From contig CM019227.1 of the NCBI GenBank assembly GCA_009741485.1, positions 13,433,827 through 13,497,826 on the forward strand: DNA of 64,000 nucleotides, written 5' to 3'. Positions 46,401-57,879 of the stretch are shown piece after piece (position 1 is the first letter of the stretch; each line of letters starts with the position of its first letter). Position numbers and translations under genes: made by a program. This stretch comes from Malurus cyaneus samueli. Lineage: Eukaryota; Chordata; Aves; Passeriformes; Maluridae. The notes beneath the pieces are model-generated. The model was not told where the DNA came from. It made no database searches and saw nothing but the letters and a program-made list of their open reading frames with translations.

Positions 46401-48851
46401 TCAGTAGGAAGGCCGAATGATAAAAATAAAAAGCTCACCAGGGATGGAAAGAGAAGTGATAAGGTAGAAAATGCAGCTAAAATGGAGCAGGGACCTTAAA
46501 GAGAGACAGTGCTGGATTGTGAGCGTGATCACCCTGCTGTCCCAGGGGATCTGTATGCACAGCCAGCCCCAAGCAGCTGATTAATTCAGCCACACCTATA
46601 AACTAGAAAATAAATTGTTCCATTAAAAAAAGATATTTTTGCATCAGCTATGATCAGTGAACCTCGTGCTCTAATTTTTCTCTTCTTTCCATTTGCCACA
46701 CGTTCTCTCCAGCCCCGTCCAGGACATCTTAATTACCCACAGTGAGCGATGGCCACGGGGCTGCAGGCACTGTGATGAATCAGTTCCAAACTACAGTGGC
46801 TCATGTGCAGCTGCTGCTGCTGCAGATTACTGCCTTAAAGATTACAAGTCACCCAGAAAATCCCAGAAGAGAGTATCAGCGGGGTTTAAGCAGAGTATGA
46901 AAATTGTAGGTTCTCATTTTAGCGTGGTTCTTATGGGATTTGGTTTGCAGAGAGAGACCCGGCGTCACTCGTGTCGTGGATGTTGTCTCACACTCAGCTC
47001 TGGAGGAGGCTCAGGGTCTGTTTGGATTATAAATAAAGCTGTCAGCTGCCTGTCCCCACAGGGCCATCCCTTTGTCCACACAATGACAATGGCAAAACTC
47101 TGTTTTCACCATGTTTTCCATACACCTGGACATGATTTTGAGCTCATAGGAAGCCCAGCCAGTCAGAAATCGTGGTCAGATCCTGTGGTGCTGTTTATCC
47201 TTGTCACTGCATCCTCAGCAGTTCAGATGGAATGATCCAGCTGCCAATTAAAGCAGAAGCAACCCTTCAAAGGGATTACCATGTGCCCCAAGTTGTCTCC
47301 ATTTGATGGCCTAATCCTGTTCCCAGGGAATTTTGTGAAAGCTGCCTGAGTCCACTGAAATCCTCCCCTGCCCAAACCTGGCAGCTGCATTAGCACCTTT
47401 GAGGCCAAAATGGGGCAGGAGAAAAATCAAGGTTATTGTCATCAAGGATTTGAAGGAAATGCCCAGGTGCTCTAATCTACAAACTGGGATGTACCCGGGA
47501 ATGGCAAACAAAGATTTGAGCAGGTGTAAATGTGCTGTTGTGTTTACATTGATATACAAATATAATGAAATTTAATGAAAAGAAAAATAATGTGGTTTTT
47601 TTCTGAAGTTGGAGTAGCTGTTATTCATTCTGACTGTCTGGATTTGTAATCAGCTTTATCAATTTAATTTCATTTATTGCATGGTTTGTGGCATCATCTT
47701 TCTGAGGTTCAGAGACAGCTAAAATTTAATTAAAGCCCTGGATGTTCCTCGTGCTTTGTTAATGAAACTATCAATGTATTATATGGAATTCAGCAAAAGC
47801 AGGAAATGGAGATTTTTGGGAATGTAGATACAGCTGTTAGACTGTGCAGGGAGGAAAGCCAGACCAAACAAAGCTGGACCTGCCAAGGGAGATCAGTGAG
47901 GAATGAACATTGTGAGGCTGATAAGTTGGGAAATGAAGTCAGACAACACAGCCGATTCTTCCAGCAGCACCCGTGCTTCCCGAAATCTTCACAAAGAGCT
48001 GGCAGTGTTTCAGGATTCCCAGGATATGCTGCCACAAATAAGCAGGTTGTGAACATAATTAAATCAGTTTATTGGTGTAAACCCTGTCTGCAGAGCCTGC
48101 CTGGGTCAGAGCAGGGGGATCCTCCCCCAGGTCACTGCTGCTCTCCGGGGTCATCATCTCATCCCCTCCTCTCCAGCCACTGGGGCTCCCTCAACTTGGG
48201 TTTTTTGGGCTGATTGTTGTGAAAGGACTCAGAGAAGTTGCACTGCACTGGTTGCAGTCACAGCCATCTCTTACCCAACTGTTTCACAGCCAGGAACCAC
48301 GATTTAGGGGCAGGGGACACTGCAGGATGGCTCCTGGCACACAATTGGGGTGGGGGGCACCCACCTGCCTGCCAGGAGTCAACACAACTTTGATCCATCC
48401 CCTGCTCTCTCCTGCAGGCCACACATCAGCCTCTGGGACTCCCCAGTGCCTCTGAGCAGACTTTAGGGAATTTTGAATCATCACACACCATCCCAGCCCC
48501 CTGGTGTCTGACTGCACCACAATCTGGGATTTCCTCCCACTGGTCACAGGGCTTTCATGGACACAAAGCCACGGGGACAACAACATGAGCAGATATCCCA
48601 CAGCTCCTGGGATCCACAGGGAGCTGGGCAATGCTGCCTCAGGATTGTTGGCAAACCAGGTGAGCACTGTGAGCCTGGCAGCTCTGGTTTTCTGTGTCTG
48701 TCTCCAATGACTCCAATCTGCTCCATCCTTCACTGCAGGACATCACACAGCCCTGAGTCACTGCTCATCTTCACCTTCACCATCCAGGTATCTACTGATA
48801 GATTTTCTAAGTGTTGCTATTGTAAAGCAAGGTCAGGGATTATGTAGCCAG
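40475..48851. other. Long unique stretch, no recognised gene
   Basis: More than 8 kb lacks arrays or recognisable transposons. Frames include 85 codons at 42154-42411, preceded by a TTTATTTCCAG acceptor-like string near 42205-42216; 124 codons at 45091-45465; and 180 codons at 46693-47235, which contains a run of six Ala from GCTGCTGC. None matches a family I know. AT-rich sequence with TAAT/ATTA cores occurs at 44650-44960. Confidence 0.5.
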
Positions 48852-49067
48852 ATGGAAAAGGAAACCACCACTGAAATGCAAAGCCAAAGAGTTCCCACAA
48901 TTAGGCCCAAAATTCTCATTAATATTTATGGATTCAAAACTAATCACACACCCTTGAAGCCAAAAGTCCTCATCAATATATGGGGATTCAAAACAAACCC
49001 TGAGGCCTATTTATATGATACATTTATTTATTTAAAGGAGAAATCTAATCTCAAGGGGATGCCATGA
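48852..49067 (+). other. 71-codon ORF with duplicated peptide, function unknown
   Basis: The ORF contains two peptide repeats 18 residues apart: RPKILINIYGFKTN and KPKVLINIWGFKTN, encoded at about 48903-48944 and 48957-48998. I count ten nucleotide differences between the two 42-base copies, seven of them at third codon positions. Most amino-acid changes are conservative (R/K, I/V, Y/W). That pattern is what selection on a protein would leave, but the sample is tiny. I recognise no family, and the frame has no good start context or splice signals that I can confirm. Confidence 0.2.
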
Positions 49068-50053
49068 CTGTCAGGACATTGAACTTTCCTTCTTCTCCAA
49101 GTTCACACATTCGACCTTCCCTTGCAGCACACTTAATCAATGCATGCAAATCCTTTTTCACAGCTCTGTTCCCACTCAAATCAATGGCAAAACTCCCACC
49201 GAATCGAATGAGGATATAATTAAGCCCTTCACATTTTTTCTAGACTGTACTCAAGTAGCTCACAAACCTACAGACTGAGGAAATATTTGGTACTAGATGG
49301 CACAAAGCACGCAGAAGAATGTGCAAAATAAAAGAAAAGGAAGTTACAGCCCTCTACTAATCCCGTTCCTCTCAGGGGGCTGTGGAAAGCCCTGTTCAAG
49401 CAAGGCACTGCATATCCAGCCCTGCCCCTGAGCAAATGAGCTGCCTGCATCTTCCCAATTCTGCACAAGATCAGATCCTGTCCCCTTGCCTCATGCTGAT
49501 GCTATCTGCCTCAGCTGCTGACTTGGGGACACAAATACCTGCAGAATGTGTGCTGCACGGGGCCAAAGAGGACAGATAACCCCAGGATTGCCTCTGCAGA
49601 GTCATTGTGCAAGGTGCGTGCCCCTAGCAGTGGGAAAAGTTAAACCACCAGGAGGCTGAGCCTCAGGATTGAGAAGGCTTTTAATTGAAGGCATGTGTAG
49701 TGTATTGGAGGGGGAAATACCTGGTGCTGGTTTAATGTGTGGGGTTGAGCAGAAGAACTGGAGGTTTTCCTGATGGAACAATCCCAGCAGTGTGCACGAA
49801 ACACAGACAGAGGGAACCCAGCAGTGATGTGGTCTGTCAGAACCACTGGAGTGAGCATTTCTCCCCAACTCCATGGTAAAAAGTGGCATTTCAGGGGAAA
49901 ATCAAATGGCTTGCTGTGCCTTGGAAACCTCCACAAAACCATGGCTTGCCAGCAGCACACGCTGGCTTGTAATCCTTTCCTAAATGTTAGTTTTGGAAAA
50001 TGCCTTTGGAGCATCTTGAAATCTTTGCAAGCCGAGCTTGAGCTCTGTAGGAG
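49068..50053. other. Unique DNA, no gene seen
   Basis: Ordinary mixed-composition sequence. The overlapping minus frames at 49602-50086 (95 and 148 codons) have no motif. Confidence 0.6.
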
Positions 50054-50370
50054 AGCACCCTGAATGCCCTGCAGCACCCTGCACATCTCACCCTGAGCAT
50101 CTCACCCTGAACATCTCACCCTGCAGCACCCTGCACATCTCACCCTGCACATCTCACCCTGCACATCTCACCCTGAACATCTCACCCTGCACATCTCACC
50201 CTGCAGCACCCTGCACATCTCACCCTGCACATCTCACCCTGCACATCTCATCCTGCTGCACCCTGCACATCTCACCCTGCACATCTCACCCTGCAGCACC
50301 CTGCACATCTCACCCTGAATATCTCACCCTGCACATCTCACCCTGCACATCTCACCCTGCTGCTGCTGCA
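50054..50370 (+). repeat. 14 bp minisatellite, core CACATCTCACCCTG
   Basis: About 20 copies of the 14-mer CACATCTCACCCTG are mixed with a 10-base CAGCACCCTG insert and variants GAGCATC, GAACATC and GAATATC. The array ends with CTGCTGCTGCAG. The 119-codon Ser/His/Pro/Cys/Thr-rich frame across it is an artefact of the stop-free unit. Confidence 0.96.
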
Positions 50371-51531
50371 GTGCCCAGCCTCCTCTGTGCATTCTGACAG
50401 GTTCATTAAACTGGTTTTCACATTTTTTATTTTGGGGAGGAAGGATTGCTTTATAATTTTCATCTGTATGGATAGATTTCTGTTGATACATCTTAGTTTT
50501 ATTAAATCCATTTTTAAAAGGCCTGTATAGAGATTGCACAAAATATAATTGCAAACGCATGCAAAATTAGCATATTTTCACATTTCATTATTAAGCAGGA
50601 AGTTCTGCCAGTTTTTACTGAAAAAACTGTAAGGTACAGGCTTTCTTCAGGGAAAAACAATTGATTTCCACATAATCCGGACAAGATCATCTACTGCTTC
50701 ACATGATCCATGACTTCACCCAAATCCATATATAAAGCAGTGAAACACTTGGAAAAAAATACAATTCACCATATTGCCTTAACTGTTCCAGCTTCTTTTC
50801 TTGGTCAGTTACAGTGGAGACTTTCTGTATTATTATTTTTATTAAGAGAAGGGGTCAGCAACCCCACATCCCAGAGGCAGAGCCGTGGCTGGGGGTGGCT
50901 GCCAAGGCTGGTGCTGCTGAGAGGGGATGGGACTTTGTCCTCAAAGAGACCACAAGGAAATAAACAGGAATAATCCTGCTAAAGTGAAAGACTAAAAATA
51001 AGATGAAAGGGTGAAGGAGGATGCTCTGCGGACAGGTTTGCCTTCAGATATGTCCCCTGAAGCAGCAGCCTGTGCTGGGGGCTGTGCAGTGCCCTGGGGG
51101 ATGGCAGGAGCTGTGCAGAACCTCTCCCTGCTTTCCTGCCATGTGCTGCCAGTGCTGGGGCTTCCAGCAATCAAATCCTATCAACAGCATCCTGACATGG
51201 GAGCTGGAAACCAGAACAAATCTCTGTGCAAGGCTGGACTCAGATTACCACTGTTTGCTTTCTGTATCTCTTTGTCTCATCTTTTAGACAGGAAACAATT
51301 TGCTGGAGAGACAATTTGGCCATGAATATGTAAAATTCTCCATAGACCCCTGGAGGATGTGCTATATCATAATAAGCAAAAGAACTCAGATTAAAGTGTG
51401 AAAGTATCATCTCTCAAGTGATGTTACTGGGATAAGCACATTTGTAGTGCATGTGAATGTGCTTATGAATGTATGCATGGAAATACAAGGGATAAGGTAG
51501 AAAATGCAGATAAACACATTGGGTAGGGCAG
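50371..51531. other. Unique DNA, no gene seen
   Basis: AT-rich (50400-50830), then GC-richer (50860-51180) with overlapping frames on both strands and no known motif. It leads directly into the CR1 fragment. Confidence 0.6.
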
Positions 51532-51606
51532 GGTTAGATGGGATTTTGGGATTTTGGGAAGAAATTCTTCCCTGTGAAGGTGGTGAGGGCCTGGCACAGG
51601 TGGGAA
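51532..51606 (+). mobile_element. CR1 LINE 3'-end fragment
   Basis: The sequence GAAGAAATTCTTCCCTGTGA followed by AGGTGGTGAGGGCCTGGCACAGGTGG closely follows the conserved 3' region of avian CR1 elements as I know it, in sense orientation. It is preceded by TTAGATGGGATTTTGGG, with a duplicated GATTTTGGG. The match fades after the CACAGGT, so this is a short truncated relic without the usual terminal octamer-like repeat. It supports a bird or reptile origin. Confidence 0.75.
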
Positions 51607-54600
51607 TGCTGAAGTCAAGGAAAAGAAAACAGAACTCCCACTGAAGCCTTTTCTCTGGGATAAAATGACTTACAGCTTGAAAATGACTTTTAAGATAACT
51701 TCGATGTAGCCTGAATATGAAGTATTTAAACTTAATTATACGCACTGAAGAGCAAACAAAACAGTCTGAACCCGAGCTTTCTCCCACAGTTTCATTTCCC
51801 AGCCACTCCCAGTGGAGGGATATCGTTTCCTTTCAGGCTCTCCCTGCTGAGGTCAGAGTCAGTCCTGTGGGTCTTTGCCCTGCCTGCAGCCAGTTTGGGA
51901 GAGCTGGAGGAGCAGAGGGTTCCTCCACCTGCTGCTGGGTCAGCCGTGTGAAAGGTGTGTTCAAAACCCTTCTGACATTTCCAGGGAACTTGAAAATTCT
52001 CCAGGGAGGAGAAAATTTCTGCCTTCTGGTGCCCCGGCATGTGCTGCTGGGAGTTATTCTCTGCAAGCTTCTGGCCTGTGGCCCACTTGCATTTTCCTTC
52101 TGTCTGAAGGTATTTTATTTGAGTTTGCGAACAAGCACAAGCTAAACTTTAAACAAATTTATTACTTGAAAACTTTTTTCACCCAAGTTTGCTGCCCACA
52201 CCTCCTGTGATCAGTACAGTCAGATGTCTGTTTTACAGTAAACTGTGCTTTTATGGTAAACAAGTATTTTGGTGTAAAAAGAACTCCATAAAATTTATCC
52301 TATTAGGTTCACCCCACTGTACATGGTAATCCCTTTTTGTCGTAATCAAGCACAGTTTCTAGCTTTCCTAACACCACAGATCAGGTTCAGAAGCCCTTTG
52401 TCCTCGTGTTTGTGACCTAGAATGCAGCCCCCAAAATGGTATATTTTTATGCATATATTCTTCAATTTATGCTGATGGTGCAGGAAGCCAGGAGGATCCC
52501 CTTCCGTGCCTCAAAGCCATGCACCAAGTTTGTTTTTTCCACATCCCTGCCTGCTCCAAGTACAAGGGAAGGTATCAGAAATGTTTGCTAATGGGTTTTT
52601 CCTGCAGTGCCTTTTCAGGACAAGCGATCCGGGACAGTTTTCACCCATCTGGCTCTTTGTGAAAACGCCCTTCCTGGATGATGGCTAATTAGCAATATAA
52701 TCGTTTATCCTCCTAATGAATTGATTTACTCAGCAAAGCAAACAGCGTGCTGGTGTATTTATTGGTGGCATTTATGTAACTGTTTGCACATAGGTATTTC
52801 AGCGGCTGTGAAATAATTACCATGTTGCAATTAGCATAAACGTTGCGTTTCTCAGCTCACGAAGCGTCCCCTTTTGATTTCGGGGGCAAAAAGAAGTGGG
52901 AGGATGCTCAAACATTTGAGAATGAAACACAGTCATTAACTGTAGCTCAGTTTATGAACTTCAGAGGTTAAGCATTAGCTACAAAAAGTCTTTTAATCAA
53001 GATGGATCAAGCTTCTCCACTTAAACGCATTATCCAAATTTGCAGTCTTCTCTAGTTAATGAGTCAGTCTGAATTAGCCTTTCAAAAGAATTAAGGGAAA
53101 AGAATCAACACTTTGATGGTGTTTGAAGCACAAGTTGAAGTAATTGAATCAATGTGTTAAATCTTGGATGAGATCTTTTAATCCGTAAAGCAGTGATCGA
53201 GGGCTGTGTGACTGGAACCAGATGCAGGGCTCATTTGGATGAATTATTCCGTGCAGGGAGGTCCCCCTCAACAGCAGCTTGCCTGGAAGCAGAATTTGCT
53301 TCTGTTCACCCTGCTTGGAAAAGGAACAATTAGGGTTGAAAAGTGCCAGCTCTTGCTGTTACATTCCCCTGGGACTTTCAGGCAGATTTTTGTTTTTTAG
53401 GTCAAGGCTCGTACCTGAATGTGTGGTGAAAGCAAGACTTTGAGCGAGTCTCTTGGGAGCCCACCAGGGAGGGATAATAAAACTTTTATCCTTCCAGCTC
53501 TCCGGGATGAGGTCAGTTAACAGCTAGGCTCTCTGCATTCACACTGCAAACTCACTCTGGGGTTTAATCAGATCATTAATTTGGGAAATTCCTTCAGCAG
53601 CACATGAGGAGAGATCCTGTCTCCTCAAAGAGGAGTTTAAAAGGAGCAATTTTAACTGATAATGGACCAGATCCCTCAAGATCTGAGGCAATCTTGCATG
53701 TGTGGGTATATAAGGAGTTGTTTGAGCATTTTCCTGCCAGAATAAGTTGTTAAAAGCAGAAGTCACCAGTCTCCCTGGGTCCTTGCATCAGTCCTTGTCC
53801 CCTGGCTGCCCGCTCTGTGTGTGAAACTCCCTTTGAAGCAAAGCCCACATTACTTTTGTTAGAAATTTCATTAGTGGTCAGAGCTAATTTCTGTAATTAA
53901 GATGTAATGAAACAGCCACTAACCAAGCTTTTTAATAAAGTATTAACTTCAAAGCTATTTATATGCTTAAATGTGACCCGTAAAGCCACCCATCCTTTGA
54001 TGTTCTCCAGCTGCAAGTGACTCTGCTCAAAGCTCAAAGGACAAATAAAAGTGGGCATCAAAACCCAGCTCTGAGTAAAGTACAGCTGTGTTCAAGAAGG
54101 GATAGCTGCTCCCTTTATGGCTGCTGAAAGCTGCAGGAACGCACGGAACATTTGTGACCCAGGAGCTCCTTCACAGCAGCGTGCTGAACCTGCCAGCTGG
54201 GGCTCTTCCCCAAAGTGAAACACAGCAAACAGCAGAGCACAAAGCTGGCCAGGGATGTTCCAGCCACGGCAGGGATGGGGCTGCAGCTCCACCGTGCTCA
54301 GATATATCAGTGCACAGCTCAGGCTGTGCTCACGGCAAATCCCTGCACATCTGGGAATGAAATCAGGAGCTGAGGGATGAGCCAGAGACCTGTGTGAGAT
54401 CTGGTTTGATATCTCATTCATTCAACAGTTTGCATTCATTTCCTCACTTGTTTCCCCTAATTTTTCCCTCCTCCTTCTCTAATTTACAGTTCTCCAAACT
54501 GTAGCTGATCAGAATTCTGGCCCTGGGCACCCAGGGGTGCTGCCCGTGGCTGTGGAACCCCTGACCCTCTGTGCCCAGAGCCCTCCCAGGGATGCCTGCC

Positions 54601-57600
54601 CTGCAGAAGGGGATTTGCAGTCCTGGAAAAAGGGGTGAAGGACAACAGACAAAGCTCCAGGCAGAGTTAAAAACAATTTTTCCTTCCAGCAGAGAGAAAG
54701 AAAGAAAAAATAAAAAAGGGGGTGGGAGATGCTACGCGGAATAGAGAAGATATGAAGAAAACATCACATAATGGAACCAGATTTTCGTGTGGGAGAAATA
54801 AGCTTTGACAAAATTCACATGTCTGAAGGGAATTTAATTGAAAGATTAAACACAAGTCAAGACTCAGAGGCCCAAAAGCAAAATATATCATGCTTTAAAA
54901 GTAGCAAGTCATGCCCTTGCTTAGAAGAGAGTGTGTTTAATCACGTGCCTTGTACTAGCACAGCCTGATTAAACTGCTTATGAGAACCTGAGACCTCATT
55001 AACTATGAGTTTTTAAAGTTTGTTTTTTATAAAAAGACAAAGTACAAGTCAAAGCAAGTACAAGATGACTATAGCCAATCTCTTTTCCAGCACACACAGA
55101 TGTGCTCCACTGATCACTGACATTAAAAAAAAAAACCTCAAAAAAAATAGACTATGCTGGGTTTTAGAGGTGAGAAATTGAGAAGATCTATTAGGTCAGC
55201 TTGCCCAGCTCCTAGCTAAAGTACACAGCTTTAGCTATGGATTGTTTATCCAAGTTTCCAGAAAACTTTTCCTTGGACTCAATAAAATGTTGTATAATGT
55301 TCTTAAGCATTATCAGTATCTTCCCTATGCTGCAGTAGCTGGATGCATTTCTGGGTGTTTAAAATGTTTTGTCCCTGGTGGATTTGGGTGTAAGATTCCC
55401 ACAGCTTGAGAGGGCCAGACCAGCTCAGCCAGCTCTCTCTAAAAACTCAGCTGAGAGCCCTCTTTCCTCATCTCCTGGACGAGAGGATTTGGGGGATATT
55501 TTGAGCTTGGCAGCTCAGAGAACCCCCGAGTGGAGCTAATAAAGGGGCAAACTATGGCTGGGGATGGGCAGAGGTGCCACAGCCCAGGACAGTCCCTTGT
55601 GCCCCTCTGGGCACAGGCTCCCAGGTGCTACAGCAGCCTGAAAACAGCCCCAGATCCAAACAAGATGGTTAAACCTTCACAAATTGGCCATGGGCATTAA
55701 CAGGAGCTTTGCTGAGCACAGCAAGGTACAATCGAGAGAGAGAAAAAAAACCCCTCAATATTAATATTAAATCTTAGGGAGTTTTCTTTAAAGAAGAGTT
55801 TTAATATTGTGCTTCAGCGTTAGTAAAAGTATTATAAATAATTGCTGAGAAAGGCAGGCCACAGTCTGGGCAGGGGTTTGACACATGAGGGGTTTCCAGC
55901 AGCTCTGGGTGCAGCCCCACCTGGCCCCAGCAGGGAATAGTAAAACTCTAATTCCATTTGTTTCAGATCTTTTTTGTTGATAAAGACAAAGAATGAGATA
56001 GAAGTTGTGAGGGGAAAGAGCTGAACTGTTAGTGTAGGACTCCTGTAATTAGATAAATGAAATGCCAGAGGATCCAGGTCTGGACATAACGGGAATATGG
56101 AAACTACAATCATGCTTCAAGTTGTGAGGGCAATGACATATTTTAGCAAATATTTTCTTTATCTGTAATGAGAGAAAAAATAGTAACAAAACATTGCTGT
56201 CTTCCTTTATGGTCTCCCTTAGAAAAGACTGACTTGCAATGAAAATTCATATTTCAGCTTTGCCGAGGTAAAACTAGTGGTAAATGGATATGAGTACAAG
56301 TCTTACCTTTCTTTTGATCACAGGAGACTTGTTTTTTAACAGTGAAAATCTAATATATTTGAGTAACTAATTTAGCAGGGATTGCTGCTGATTGCATATT
56401 TTTATAAGTAACAGTCATTAGTTATCTTGTGTCTGCTTTAGCACTGCCAGATGAATATAACAGTAGATAAATGACACATAATTACAACACAAATATTATT
56501 GTGCAATGACACAAATACCTGTAAATCCTAGAAAGGACATTTATGTTGCTGAAGTAAGTCATTTTAAGGGTGATTAACTCTCCTCCTGGCCTTAGAACTC
56601 CCCATCACTCATAAGATTCTTACTAATTGTTACAATTTTAAAAACTCCCAGCAACAAAACTGCACAGAATTTTACAGTCATTTCTCTTAAATTTTTCCTT
56701 CTAAAAATAAAATCAATTTTGTTCACACCAAAATTCAGACTTGAGAATTTCTGAATACCTAAAAAAAAACCCACCAAAAAAAAAACAACTAAAAACAAAC
56801 AACTGTGTGATATAGTGAGTGATTTTGGCCTGTCATACCAAGCATGTATTAATAGCCCGTAAGAAATAAGCACAGGAAATTGTCTCTGTGTCGCTGTTTT
56901 TCCCTCTGAAGGATTTGGGATCAGCTCCGTGTGGCAGCAGTGGGTCCCGGCTCCTTCCCCTGCAGGATAACCCTGCTCCAGCAAATTCTGTCAGCGTGGC
57001 TCCAGGAATGGCTTCTTCATCGTCCCACTGTCTACTAAAATGAGAATTGTCACAGCAATTAAGACTAATTAAAATAAATAATAAATGATAATTAAGAGAC
57101 CAGCATGATCTATTTCAGTGAAATGAAATAAAAGGCTTTTCTTATTACTCATTATGGCCTAGTTAAATATATTCATTTGTCTGGAAATGCAAGAGCCCAT
57201 ATTCCAGGAGGATAGCTACCTCACAACTTTTATCTCCTTTTCCCCTGTCTTGAAAAGATAAATGCTGTTGTAGTCAATCTCTTTGAAAAACTGCTGAAGA
57301 AAGAGCCAGGAATAATTAGATCTGATGGGGCTGTAAACGTTTTTAGAGAAAAATAGAATCCCCTTCAGAAATCATCAAAGTGATTATTACACTACAGGAT
57401 CTCTAAGCTTGAAAGCAAACTAAGAGAAGAGTATTTGTTTTGGAGGTTATTCTATTTTGGTCAGAAGTTGCTGCATAGTCTGTTTTTTATTTTCCTTTAT
57501 TAATGTTCTTTGCAGCATGGTATTAACCTCCACTAAGCAGCTCCTCAGTCTGCTCTTTGCTGTTCAGAGTGAACTGCACCTGTTTCTACTCACATATCAC

Positions 57601-57680
57601 TGTTGTCTGGATCTCAGACAGACTTTGGGGTGCAGGAGCGGTGCCAGGGCTGCTGCTGGGGCTCAGGAGCTGCAGGGCTC
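51607..57680. other. Long unique stretch, no recognised gene
   Basis: Mixed unique DNA. A candidate conserved block (52680-53190) is listed separately. Short A/C tracts lie near 55128-55148 and 56760-56800, and a purine-rich patch near 54690-54730. AT-rich DNA with many ATTA cores runs from 56100 to 57150. The open frames (142 codons at 51717-52145, 130 codons at 56592-56984 minus) show no known domain. Confidence 0.5.
52680..53190. other. Candidate conserved non-coding element
   Basis: This is the most enhancer-like stretch of the window by texture. It has no homopolymer longer than a few bases, no tandem repeat and no long frame. It is dense in homeodomain- or forkhead-type cores, including GCTAATTAGC at its left end, GCAATTAGC, several TAATGA or TTAATGAG strings, TGTTTGCAC and GTTTATG. 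Conservation is not shown by a single sequence. Confidence 0.35.
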
Positions 57681-57879
57681 GGGGTGAGTTTGGGGCTGCA
57701 GAGTGCCCAGGGGAGCCTTGGCAGGGCTCAGGGGTGAGTTTGGGGCTGCAGAGTGCCCAGGGGAGCCTTGGCAGGGTTCAGGGGTGAGTTTGGGGCTGCA
57801 GAGTGCCCAGGGGAGCCTTGGCAGGGTTCAGGGGTGAGTTTAGTGCTGCAGAGTGCCCTGGGGAGCCTTGGTAGGCTCA
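57681..57879 (+). repeat. Four-copy 50 bp tandem repeat
   Basis: Copies start at 57681, 57731, 57781 and 57831, each beginning GGGGTGAGTT. The first three are almost identical and the fourth has several substitutions (TAGTGCTGCA, GTAGGCTCA). Each unit carries several short G runs on the plus strand and a GGTGAGT donor-like string. A CTGCAGGGCTC half-unit precedes the array. Confidence 0.96.

Noticed and set aside
46693..47235. 180-codon plus frame with an Ala run
   Set aside because: No family is recognised. The Ala run comes from a GCTGCTGC stretch, and there is no promoter or splice evidence. It is kept only as a note.
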